This document shows, one piece after another, positions 1 through 5,577 of a stretch of DNA of 10,335 nt (the first letter of the stretch is position 1; every line of letters begins with the position of its first letter). A program made the translations under genes and the position numbers. The stretch is from positions 1 through 10,335 of the forward strand of contig JBDRDO010000021.1 of NCBI GenBank assembly GCA_043820655.1. Direction: 5' to 3'. The notes beneath the pieces were generated by a model. It was not told the origin of the DNA and ran no database searches. It was given only the letters and a program-made list of their open reading frames with translations. The stretch is from JAZDEL01 sp043820655. Its GTDB lineage: Archaea; Iainarchaeota; Iainarchaeia; Iainarchaeales; JAZDEL01.

Positions 1-833
1 ATGTGCGGCGTGCCTGCCTCAAACTTATAGGGCAAATCATTCCATGTCGCGCTGTGCAGTTTAACCTCCATAATCATATCCCCGCCGTACAGAAAGGGCG
101 GAAGTCCCTCAAGCAAATCCTTCCTTCCGCAGAGCACGCCTATGCCTGTCGGGCCGAGCATTTTGTGCCCCGAAAATGCGTAAAAGTCAGCGCCAAGCTT
201 TTTGAAATCAACAGGCAGGTGCGGCACTGCCTGTGCACCATCCACCACAAACAGCGCATCGTTCTCATGCGCAAGTTTTCCTATTTCGGAAATCGGGTTG
301 ATGCTTGCAACTGTATTGGATGCGTGCATAACAGAAACTAACTTTGTGTTTTTGTTTATTTTTTGCCCTAAATCCTGCATGTCCAAAGTGTAATCCTCAT
401 TCAATTCCGCGAACTGAATTTTCACCCCTTCCCTGCGCTCAAGAAACTGCCACGGAACAATATTTGAATGGTGCTCCATTTTTGTGAGCACAATCTCATC
501 CCCGCTTTTGAAGTGCCCCTGTTCGCGGAGGGAATACATCAGCAGATTTAAGCTTTCGCTTGTATTTCGCGTGAAGATTGTTTCCTGCATTTCCGCGCCC
601 ACGAATTTCCCCACGGTTTTATGCGCCTGCTCCCACTCGCGCGTGGATTCCTCGCTTAGCTTATGCACCCCACGGTGCACATTTGCGCTGAGGTCTTTGT
701 AGTAGTGTGTGATTGCGTCAATAACCTGTTGCGGTTTCAGGGAGGTTGCCGCATTGTCAAGGTAGGTTATTTTCTTGCCCTTAACCCTGCGCTGCAGAAG
801 CGGGAAATCTTCCCTGATTTTCTGCACATCCAA
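1..833 (-). CDS. sufS: SufS-type cysteine desulfurase, C-terminus beyond the window
   Basis: PLP enzyme that removes sulfur from cysteine as a persulfide for Fe-S cluster assembly. The reverse-strand translation begins MDVQKIREDFPLL and gives 277 complete codons of a protein usually about 400 residues long. Visible landmarks are YLDNAATS near residue 24, NVHRGVHKLSE near 51, MEHHSNIVPWQ, the PLP-ring aspartate in VVDGAQAVPH, the Schiff-base lysine K224 in FSGHKMLGPTG, and KFEAGTPH at the edge. The catalytic-cysteine region lies outside. The start chosen is TTG at 833-831, because MDVxKIRxDFP is a typical SufS N-terminus, a G-rich stretch lies just upstream, and the preceding gene stops only 2 nt before it, which suggests translational coupling. 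GTG at 827 is an alternative. The SGHK and AGTP motifs favour SufS/CsdA over the IscS/NifS class. Whether sufB, sufC or sufD follow cannot be seen. Confidence 0.95.
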   Translation of the reverse strand, partial: MDVQKIREDFPLLQRRVKGKKITYLDNAATSLKPQQVIDAITHYYKDLSANVHRGVHKLSEESTREWEQAHKTVGKFVGAEMQETIFTRNTSESLNLLMYSLREQGHFKSGDEIVLTKMEHHSNIVPWQFLERREGVKIQFAELNEDYTLDMQDLGQKINKNTKLVSVMHASNTVASINPISEIGKLAHENDALFVVDGAQAVPHLPVDFKKLGADFYAFSGHKMLGPTGIGVLCGRKDLLEGLPPFLYGGDMIMEVKLHSATWNDLPYKFEAGTPH

Positions 834-835
834 TG

Positions 836-1267
836 TTAACCGCCCCCGGCCGCTGTGCAGGCATCCGTGCCCGTGCCCACGGTTCCGTCCTCGCAGCTGC
901 ATATTGCCCCCGCATCTATCTCCTGCGGCGTCAGTGCGCACTGCTCAGGATGTTCGGGCGTGCATGTGCCGTAAACCGCGATGTTGTAAATGGAGACCGC
1001 GGAGTAAATCAGGCTTGCGATTGTTATTATTGTGAAAAACCATGAAATAAGCTCGAAGTGCCTGAATACAAACCCGCCAAGCGCCTCATTGCGCTTCATA
1101 AGCCCTGTTGAAACGCGCATCTTCACTTTCTTGTCAAATGCGGTTGTGCACTTCCTCAGCGTTACCCTGCGGAAAACGCAGTCAAACGCCTCAAATGCAT
1201 ATGCCCTGTGTGTTGCGGAGAAAATGCCGAGAATTGCGAAAACAAACATTGCAATAAAACAGATCAT
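836..1267 (-). CDS. Two-helix membrane protein with cysteine-rich tail, function unknown
   Basis: Protein of 143 residues. Helix 1 is at residues 1-18. A basic, probably cytoplasmic segment (19-70) contains C30 and C40 in FDCVFRRVTLRKC. Helix 2 is at about 71-99. The polar tail (100-143) carries C102, C110, C123, C125 and C137 and, by the positive-inside rule, should lie outside the cytoplasm. From memory, proteins starting MICxIAxxVFxxLGIFSATHR with this loop are common uncharacterised proteins in DPANN archaea, but I could not search for this. ATG at 1267 is preceded by GGGTGTGAAAG, an acceptable SD. The gene sits between a thioredoxin-like gene (76 bp upstream) and sufS (2 bp downstream), suggesting a thiol or disulfide role; that is inference. 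The Cys-rich tail could hold disulfides or bind metal. Confidence 0.8.
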   Translation of the reverse strand: MICFIAMFVFAILGIFSATHRAYAFEAFDCVFRRVTLRKCTTAFDKKVKMRVSTGLMKRNEALGGFVFRHFELISWFFTIITIASLIYSAVSIYNIAVYGTCTPEHPEQCALTPQEIDAGAICSCEDGTVGTGTDACTAAGGG

Positions 1268-1294
1268 CTTTCACACCCTTATATGATGATACAA

Positions 1295-1315
1295 TAAAAA
1301 GCACAAAGCTTTTTA
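1295..1315 (-). terminator. A/T-rich hairpin between two minus-strand genes
   Basis: A perfect 8-bp inverted repeat (TAAAAAGC, 5-nt loop, GCTTTTTA) lies 29 bp past the stop of the thioredoxin-like gene and 28 bp before the next ATG. On the minus strand it ends in five T residues, so it could partly terminate the first gene. Its AT-rich sequence could equally be the core promoter of the gene at 1267. The sequence alone does not decide between these. Confidence 0.35.
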
Positions 1316-1343
1316 ACCCGATTCAAAACATTAGCCAATGCGC

Positions 1344-1961
1344 CTATTTACAGCCCCTAATCTCATTCCCGAAAAAGTTGAGCGTGTGCCAGAAGCCGTA
1401 CAGTTCCGAACACACCGCACCCTTCAGAAATGCGGCTTCGCGCTTCCCAACAAACTGCTGTTTACTCTCGCCATTGCCGATAATTACAATCGGCACCCCT
1501 TCCGCGCCAAGCCCGCGCATTTCCGCCATGTTCTTCTCGTATGCCTCAAGCCCCTGCTCAAGCACGCACTGATCCGAGCTTTCCCCTATCAGGGTTACGC
1601 ACTTTTTCTCAACCTCAACAGCGCCTGAAAACTCGGCAACAACACTTTCAAGGATTGGCTTCTGTGCCGCGCAGCCCGAACATGCGTTTGAATAGAAATA
1701 TGTAATGGTTATCGGGCCTGAATTTTCAATGTTTTTGTTTATGCCCTCAACTGCAAAGTAACTTGCGATAATTGCCAGCGCAATTGCGGCAACAGCAGCA
1801 ACAGTCGCAATCTTCATTATTTTGTTTTTGTTTTCCCCCAGCCCCTGCAGGACTGCGCCCGCATCAAACTTCGTGCCCGGACCGGAACTCTCACCTGAAT
1901 TTCCGCCGCGTGGTTTTGGGTTTTGTTTTTTTATTTCCTTTAATCGTGTCATGTTTTTCAT
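1344..1961 (-). CDS. Membrane-anchored thioredoxin-like protein (CSGC)
   Basis: Protein of 205 residues. A polar, Gly/Ser-rich N-terminus (1-47) is followed by one hydrophobic helix (about 48-71) and a thioredoxin-fold domain. The redox motif is C94-S-G-C97 after the strand ITITYFYSNA, and G155-V-P157 supplies the cis-proline. Further cysteines are C121, C132, C184 and C204, which could form structural disulfides. The topology (basic N-terminus inside, redox domain outside) suggests an extracytoplasmic thiol oxidoreductase, perhaps for disulfide formation or isomerisation; this is inference from fold and topology. The length suits a minimal single-domain protein. ATG at 1961 is supported by an AAAGGGGT SD centred about 12 nt upstream; the second ATG at 1952 is too far from it. 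It is the first gene of the minus-strand group that continues to sufS. Confidence 0.85.
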   Translation of the reverse strand: MKNMTRLKEIKKQNPKPRGGNSGESSGPGTKFDAGAVLQGLGENKNKIMKIATVAAVAAIALAIIASYFAVEGINKNIENSGPITITYFYSNACSGCAAQKPILESVVAEFSGAVEVEKKCVTLIGESSDQCVLEQGLEAYEKNMAEMRGLGAEGVPIVIIGNGESKQQFVGKREAAFLKGAVCSELYGFWHTLNFFGNEIRGCK

Positions 1962-1982
1962 TTACTTATTACCCCTTTCTTT

Positions 1983-2008
1983 ATTTAAAGCATCTTTTCC
2001 CTATAAAG
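1983..2008 (-). promoter_or_regulatory. TATA-like elements upstream of the thioredoxin-like gene
   Basis: Reading the minus strand, CTTTATAG (2008-2001) would place transcription start near 1979 and give a short leader containing the AAAGGGGT SD. A second AT-rich element, TTTAAATA (about 1990-1983), would place it at the ATG itself and give a leaderless mRNA. The presence of the SD favours the first. Confidence 0.5.
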
Positions 2009-2171
2009 GCTTTTAGGGCAGATTTTCGGTGCCACGCGCCAGACCATCACCGCCGCTATTAGGGTTTTTTCTTACGTCTCGGCGCTTCTCGGCTTAAGCC
2101 TTCCCCATGTTCGGCAGGAATATACTTTTTCGTTTTTTTGCGGGAGCTAAACGGCAAAAAGTCTACTATTA

Positions 2172-2197
2172 CCGAAACCTATATATATAGGATTCGG
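2172..2197. promoter_or_regulatory. 26-bp palindrome centred on the TATA box: candidate operator
   Basis: Left arm CCGAAACCTATAT and right arm ATATAGGATTCGG are inverted copies with one mismatch. The core CCTATATATATAGG is the likely TATA box. Its centre (2184/2185) is about 26 bp from the ATG at 2210, the normal archaeal TATA-to-start spacing, so the mRNA would be leaderless. A dimeric regulator bound here would block TBP/TFB. The CGAAA of the left arm could instead be a BRE; the matching TTCGG arm is not explained by that unless the promoter fires in both directions. Confidence 0.65.
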
Positions 2198-2199
2198 CT

Positions 2200-2211
2200 A
2201 TAGTATACTAT
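2200..2211. promoter_or_regulatory. Perfect 12-bp palindrome over the start codon
   Basis: ATAGTATACTAT is exactly self-complementary and overlaps the first two bases of the ATG at 2210. Its centre lies 21 bp (two helical turns) from that of the 26-bp palindrome, on the same face of the DNA, as expected for paired operator sites. AT-rich palindromes can also arise by chance. Confidence 0.45.
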
Positions 2212-3064
2212 GCTTTCAAGAACCCAGATTCGGATTCTGGAGGAAATAGTGAAAAAAGGGCGCAACAGCCTGAAGGAATTAGCCGCTGCGCTGAACCTGG
2301 GCCCCTCAACAATTTCCGAGGCGCTCACAGGCCTCAGGAAGGAGGGCTTTCTTGCAAAGGGCAGCTCCCTTTCCGAAAACGCGCACGCCCAGCACCTTGC
2401 AAACCTGATGAGGGAAACTCCCTATTCATTCGAATTTCTTGCGGGCGCAAACCTGAAGGTGATGATTGCACTCCTTGAACCCAAAACAGCATGGGATGTT
2501 GCCTTTTCAAGCGGGTATTCCAGGGCGCAGGTGTTCAAGACATTCCGCACGCTGAGAAAGCACGGGCTCCTTAAGGAAAAGAAACGTGAATACTCGCTCG
2601 CGGACACAATCCCCGGCCTGCGGGATTTCCTTTCCGCATACCTCGTGTTCTCCCTTCCTGCAAAGGGCCTGCCGGCATCCGTTAAAGTGCTGAAGCGCTT
2701 CAGGAATGGCGGCATGCTAGTAATGGCGCCGAAGGGCACGGAACTGCCGGGCGAAAAAACATCCTTCTCAAGGCTCGGCGAGTTTGGGATAGGTCTCTCC
2801 TCGAATTACGATTACTACTTCCTCCCGAAAAAAAAGCTCTCAATTGGGGAAATTTTTACGCATTCCCTTCATTCCGCAGCCAGCGTGAGGGAGCGCTTGC
2901 TCTGCGTTCTCTTTTATATAAAGAACGGGAAGAAGCTCGTCAAAAACCCGCAGATTGAAAGCGTGCTTTCCGGCAGGAAATTACGCGGCTGGCCCTCGCG
3001 CAATGAAATTGAGGAGGCTGCGCTGCAGTACGGCCTTAGTTTGAGGCGAGAAAATGCAGGATAA
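2210..3064 (+). CDS. Tandem winged-helix regulator, probable antitoxin-like partner
   Basis: Protein of 284 residues. The first winged helix-turn-helix spans about residues 1-52 (TQIRILEEIVKKG, then LKELAAALNLGPSTISEALTGLRKEGFL, a MarR/ArsR-like recognition helix). A second winged helix spans about 80-133 (MIALLEPKTAWDVAFSSGYSRAQVFKTFRTL split as helix-turn-helix, then KHGLLKEKKREYSLAD). The C-terminal part (135-284) is not recognised and may contact the partner protein. It overlaps the next gene by 11 nt, so the two are co-translated. No SD precedes the ATG, which fits a leaderless transcript. Two palindromes cover its promoter and start, so autoregulation is likely. By analogy with AbiEi, a winged-helix protein paired with a nucleotidyltransferase, it may be an antitoxin and repressor. 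Direct homology to AbiEi cannot be claimed. Confidence 0.8.
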   Translation: MLSRTQIRILEEIVKKGRNSLKELAAALNLGPSTISEALTGLRKEGFLAKGSSLSENAHAQHLANLMRETPYSFEFLAGANLKVMIALLEPKTAWDVAFSSGYSRAQVFKTFRTLRKHGLLKEKKREYSLADTIPGLRDFLSAYLVFSLPAKGLPASVKVLKRFRNGGMLVMAPKGTELPGEKTSFSRLGEFGIGLSSNYDYYFLPKKKLSIGEIFTHSLHSAASVRERLLCVLFYIKNGKKLVKNPQIESVLSGRKLRGWPSRNEIEEAALQYGLSLRRENAG

Positions 3065-3722
3065 ATTCAAGGAAGGGGAAATCTTTTCCATGCTGGACGC
3101 GATAGGGAAGCACCTTGCGAAAAAAACGCCCTGCCACATATTCGGCGGCGCTGCAATGGTCTTCCGCGGGCTGAAGGTTACAACAAAAGACATAGACCTA
3201 ATCTTTGACAACCGGGCAGAGATGGAAACCTTTGTTTCCGCCGCGGAAAAGGCGGGCTTCGCAACCGTGAAAATCCCGCGCGCTTATGAAAGGCTGGAAA
3301 TCAGCTGCCTGCTTGAAAATTGCGAAAACAACTGGCGACTTGACATTTTCCTCGGCAGATTCGCGGGAAAGATGCGCTTCACGCATGCAATGAAAAAGCG
3401 CGCAAAGCCGTTGAGGGAATTTCACAACCTTAACGCGCTCCTCCTTTCCAATGAGGACATTTTCATCCTGAAATCAATAACTGAAAGGAAGCGCGACCTT
3501 GAGGACATGAAGTTGCTCCTCGGATTCGGCCTTGACTGGAAGGTGATTGAAAGTGAGATGCTCGCGCAGGACGATTTCATAATCCACACATTCCCCGGGA
3601 TTTCACAGCTTACTGATGAGTACGGGATTGACATAAATTTCTCCGGCAAATTGAAGGTGCGCTATGAGGAAAAGATGGAGGAATGGGCGGACAAAACCGA
3701 AAAGCGCCTTTCGGGAAAATAA
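3054..3722 (+). CDS. AbiEii-like nucleotidyltransferase, candidate toxin
   Basis: Protein of 222 residues with a DNA polymerase beta-type nucleotidyltransferase core. The nucleotide-binding G31-G32 lies in HIFGGAAMVFRG, the metal-binding pair D46-x-D48 in TTKDIDLIF, and a third acidic residue is D97 in WRLDIF. A helical segment follows with K140, R145, D148 and D151 (FILKSITERKRDLEDMKLL), resembling the lysine/aspartate motif of AbiEii and DUF6036 proteins. All catalytic acids appear present, so it should be active. Related proteins transfer nucleotides to RNA or protein targets, and AbiEii/MenA-type members are toxins; the target here is unknown. ATG at 3054 follows GAGGCGAG, a usable SD, inside the end of the regulator gene. 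The pair layout (regulator first, short overlap) fits a type IV-like toxin-antitoxin or phage-defence unit. A housekeeping nucleotidyltransferase is the alternative. Confidence 0.82.
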   Translation: MQDKFKEGEIFSMLDAIGKHLAKKTPCHIFGGAAMVFRGLKVTTKDIDLIFDNRAEMETFVSAAEKAGFATVKIPRAYERLEISCLLENCENNWRLDIFLGRFAGKMRFTHAMKKRAKPLREFHNLNALLLSNEDIFILKSITERKRDLEDMKLLLGFGLDWKVIESEMLAQDDFIIHTFPGISQLTDEYGIDINFSGKLKVRYEEKMEEWADKTEKRLSGK

Positions 3723-3731
3723 GGCAAATTA

Positions 3732-3760
3732 AGTTAGATTTCTAACTCTCGGCATTTTTT
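3732..3760 (+). terminator. Inverted repeat plus T6 after the nucleotidyltransferase gene
   Basis: AGTTAGA, TT, TCTAACT (3732-3747) is a perfect inverted repeat just past the stop codon, and T6 follows at 3755-3760. Archaeal termination needs mainly the T tract. A second weak hairpin (GGAG/CTCC, 3781-3794) followed by CTTTT lies further on. TCTCGGC (3747-3753) and GCCGA (3773-3777) in the same gap repeat the motif found upstream of the regulator. Confidence 0.55.
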
Positions 3761-3870
3761 AGGGCGCTTTTAGCCGAAACGGAGGTCGCTGCTCCCTTTT
3801 AGTTTTCGATGAATAGGTGTTTTTCACTTTTCAATCTACATGCTCTTTTTTTGCATCCTGCCTGCATACC

Positions 3871-3882
3871 TTAATATAAATA
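3871..3882 (+). promoter_or_regulatory. TATA box for the PHP gene
   Basis: TTAATATAAATA after ACC lies about 26-30 bp before the ATG at 3907, giving a leaderless or nearly leaderless mRNA. No SD is present before this ATG. A second AT-rich stretch at about 3884-3896 is too close to the ATG to act as the TATA box for it. Confidence 0.6.
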
Positions 3883-3906
3883 ATTAATATATAAAAGAAT
3901 AATACC

Positions 3907-4566
3907 ATGCGCCTGGACATGCACGTGCACAGCAAGTACAGCAAAGATGCCATCACAAAGCCGCGCACATTGGTTAAGCGCGCCGCCAAGTTAGGCATCG
4001 GAATTGCATTGACAGACCACAACACAACAAAGGGCTGGGCTGAAACGGAAAAGCTTGCGAAGAAGGAGGGCGTTCCATTCATCCGCGGCGAGGAAATTAA
4101 GGTTTTTGACAATGAAACATTCATAGGCGAGCTTATGGGCTTTTTCATGCAGGCGCATGTGAAGATGGGTTCGCATGGTGAGGTTACCGATGCTTTGCAT
4201 TCACAGGATGCGCTTGTGAGCATACCGCACCCTTTTGACAAGCTGCGCGTGCCGCGCATTTTCGCGCATGAATGCGCAGGCGGGCTTGATTTGGTTGAGG
4301 TTTTTAATCCCAGAACTCACTTTGAGAAATACAATAAGCAGGCACAGCGTTTCGCGCAGCGCAGAAACCTGCCGGGAATTGCGGGCAGTGATTCGCACAC
4401 CCCCGAGGAGTTAGGAAATGCTTACACGGAAGTTGAGGCGGAGACAGTTGAGGAAGCAAGGCGCGCAATTCTGAAGGGCAGATGCACCTGGAACGGCAGG
4501 TATGCGGGAAGATGGGTGCATGTGCAGACCTGGCTTGCAAAGCGCGGGCTTTTGGGGGAGAGGTGA
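3907..4566 (+). CDS. PHP-domain metal-dependent phosphoesterase
   Basis: Protein of 219 residues, a complete single PHP domain of the COG0613 type. Metal-binding motifs appear in order: H6-x-H8 in DMHVHSKYS, D37-H38 in LTDHNTTKG, E62 in IRGEEIKV, H108 in SIPHPF, E131 in LVEVFN, and D162-x-H164 in GSDSHTPEE. This is the trinuclear metal site of PHP phosphoesterases. Characterised relatives include RNase AM (YciV/TrpH), which trims RNA 5' ends, and histidinol phosphatase; the substrate here cannot be read from the sequence, but small archaeal members of this kind are not biosynthetic histidinol phosphatases in an obvious operon. It has its own promoter with a probably leaderless start. A tRNA-binding protein gene follows 32 bp downstream, so an RNA-related role is possible. 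Confidence 0.9.
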   Translation: MRLDMHVHSKYSKDAITKPRTLVKRAAKLGIGIALTDHNTTKGWAETEKLAKKEGVPFIRGEEIKVFDNETFIGELMGFFMQAHVKMGSHGEVTDALHSQDALVSIPHPFDKLRVPRIFAHECAGGLDLVEVFNPRTHFEKYNKQAQRFAQRRNLPGIAGSDSHTPEELGNAYTEVEAETVEEARRAILKGRCTWNGRYAGRWVHVQTWLAKRGLLGER

Positions 4567-4585
4567 AGCAATTAATTTTCAAACT

Positions 4586-4590
4586 GGAGG
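4586..4590 (+). promoter_or_regulatory. Ribosome binding site deciding the start at 4599
   Basis: GGAGG lies 8 nt before ATG 4599. An ATG at 4595 is closer but opens a frame of only about a dozen codons, so 4599 is the real start. Confidence 0.75.
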
Positions 4591-4598
4591 CGATATGA

Positions 4599-4925
4599 AT
4601 GATAGAGTTCGGGGAATGGCAGAATATTGAACTGAAAGTCGGGATAGTTCAGAGCGCGGAGGAGATTGAGGGCAAGGATAAATTATACAAGTTAACAGTG
4701 GATGTCGGCGAGGAAGAGCCGCGTACGCTTGTTGCGGGCATAAAGCAGTTCCGCACAGAGGAAGAGATGAAGGGGAAGCAGATAATTGTTGTTGCAAATT
4801 TAAGGCCCGCGAACATAGGCGGAATTGAAAGCAACGGCATGCTGCTTGCCGTTGGAAAGGGCGCGGATGACTTTGCGCTGTTAACAACTGATAAAGAGGC
4901 AAAGGCGGGAACGAGGGTTGAATAG
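4599..4925 (+). CDS. tRNA-binding protein, MetRS beta-subunit-like (Trbp111/EMAPII OB fold)
   Basis: Protein of 108 residues covering one OB-fold tRNA-binding domain. Recognisable stretches are FGEWQNIELKVGIVQSAEEI, KDKLYKLTVDVG, RTLVAGIKQF, the VVVANLRPANIGGIES-type segment near residues 63-79, and SNGMLLAVG. These match the stand-alone beta subunit or C-terminal domain of methionyl-tRNA synthetase and Trbp111, which bind the outside corner of tRNA and raise aminoacylation efficiency. Archaeal MetRS often has this domain as a separate gene, so this may be the MetRS beta subunit; a CsaA-like role is the alternative. A strong SD and the short gap behind the PHP gene suggest co-transcription with it. 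The domain appears complete. Confidence 0.92.
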   Translation: MIEFGEWQNIELKVGIVQSAEEIEGKDKLYKLTVDVGEEEPRTLVAGIKQFRTEEEMKGKQIIVVANLRPANIGGIESNGMLLAVGKGADDFALLTTDKEAKAGTRVE

Positions 4926-4951
4926 TGCGAGCATCGTACAAAACCGCAACC

Positions 4952-4959
4952 TATAAAAA
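4952..4959 (+). promoter_or_regulatory. TATA box of the hydrogenase operon
   Basis: TATAAAAA after CGCAACC is centred about 27 bp before the ATG at 4983. This predicts transcription starting at or next to that ATG, so it both drives the operon and selects 4983 rather than the in-frame ATG at 4971. No terminator is visible after the preceding gene, so some read-through is possible. Confidence 0.65.
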
Positions 4960-4982
4960 CAAAAAGTGCCATGTGTTATCCT

Positions 4983-5567
4983 ATGGAAAAGGGAATTAAT
5001 GCCAATGTAAACATCTCCCGAAGCCGCGGGTTCTGGGATGTGCTTAACCTGCAGGTTTATTCAAACACTTACATGCAGGAAACCGTTACATTGTTCCTGC
5101 TTGCTGGTTTCGGCTTTCTTGTGCCGTTCCTTCTGGGGCATGTGCAGTTGTTTGTGGGGCCTGTTGTTAATGCAATGCTCGTGGCTTCGGCACTCTTTTT
5201 GCGCGGAAGGAAGATATTGCCCTTAGTGTTGCTCCCTTCGCTTGGCGCTTTGGCAGGCGGATTATTGTTCGGGCCGCTTACAATATACCTTGTTTACATG
5301 ATTCCCTTCATCTGGGCGGGAAATTTGATTATGGTTTATGGGCTGAAGCTTGCGCATTTGCAGATGAGGCAGAACTATTGGTTCAGTGCCGCGGTTGCAT
5401 CCGCGGCAAAGGCGGTGTTTTTGTTCGCTTCCGCGTTTGCGCTTTATATGCTGGGCGCGGTGCCCACGGTGTTCCTTGTTGCAATGGGCATAATGCAGTT
5501 CGCAACAGCAATTGCGGGAAGCGTTATTGCATATCCTTTAAAGCACGTTCGCAAATTCTTTGTGTGA
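4983..5567 (+). CDS. Polytopic membrane protein, first gene of the [FeFe] hydrogenase operon
   Basis: Protein of 194 residues from ATG 4983; the in-frame ATG at 4971 would add four residues but would lie upstream of the predicted transcript start. After a polar N-terminus (about 1-30) there are five or six hydrophobic segments covering the rest, ending with basic KHVRKFF. Conserved-looking features are HVQLFVGPVVNAMLV, LLPSLGALAGG, YMIPFIWAGNLIMVYGL, NYWFSAAVASAAKA and MQFATAIAGSVIAYPL. From memory, small proteins with this pattern (GPxVNAxL, PSxxAL, MIPFIxxxN, NYW, QxxTAxxG) are encoded next to [FeFe] hydrogenases in clostridia and CPR bacteria, sometimes labelled 'iron hydrogenase', and resemble ECF transporter S components. 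No redox or metal-binding Cys motif is seen. A role in membrane attachment or in nutrient/cofactor uptake is inference only. hydC starts 10 bp downstream. Confidence 0.8.
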   Translation: MEKGINANVNISRSRGFWDVLNLQVYSNTYMQETVTLFLLAGFGFLVPFLLGHVQLFVGPVVNAMLVASALFLRGRKILPLVLLPSLGALAGGLLFGPLTIYLVYMIPFIWAGNLIMVYGLKLAHLQMRQNYWFSAAVASAAKAVFLFASAFALYMLGAVPTVFLVAMGIMQFATAIAGSVIAYPLKHVRKFFV

Positions 5568-5570
5568 GGT
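5564..5570 (+). promoter_or_regulatory. SD overlapping the upstream stop, selecting TTG 5578 for hydC
   Basis: GTGAGGT spans the TGA stop (5565-5567) of the membrane protein and lies 7 nt before TTG 5578. The alternative in-frame TTG at 5560 would sit before this SD. Confidence 0.6.
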
Positions 5571-5577
5571 TTTCCCC

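Larger units (their letters stand above)
1962..2209. other. Divergent intergenic region with repeated TCGGC motifs
   Basis: A 248-bp gene-free stretch separating the minus-strand redox genes from the plus-strand regulator. It holds TATA boxes for both directions. TCGGC occurs at 2079-2083, 2089-2093, 2111-2115 and 2194-2198, and near-matches TCGGT (2026-2030) and ACCGA (2171-2175) are also present. The first two copies are an exact 10-bp-spaced direct repeat of TCTCGGC. T-rich tracts lie at 2065-2070 and 2126-2138, and GGCTTAAGCC (2091-2100) is palindromic. I see no open frame with convincing protein features and no recognisable structured RNA. Confidence 0.6.

Noticed and set aside
1772..2062. 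Plus-strand open frame antisense to the thioredoxin-like gene
   Set aside because: Low-complexity Gln/Ser/Phe-rich translation that mirrors the membrane helix and polar N-terminus of the real gene.
2030..2140. Possible small structured RNA or box C/D RNA in the divergent region
   Set aside because: A GTGATGG on the minus strand resembles a C box and T-rich tracts could end a transcript, but no matching D box or stable paired structure is convincing.
3774..3780. CCGAAAC upstream of the PHP gene as a full operator copy
   Set aside because: Only one half-site matches the 2172-2197 palindrome and no TATA box adjoins it; treated only as part of the TCGGC motif observation.
4971..4982. Upstream in-frame ATG for the hydrogenase-operon membrane protein
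   Set aside because: It lies before the transcript start predicted from TATAAAAA at 4952-4959 and has no SD, so 4983 is preferred.
5560..5577. Upstream TTG start for HydC
   Set aside because: It would place the start before the GTGAGGT SD and inside the preceding gene; TTG 5578 is correctly spaced from the SD and suits the family N-terminus.
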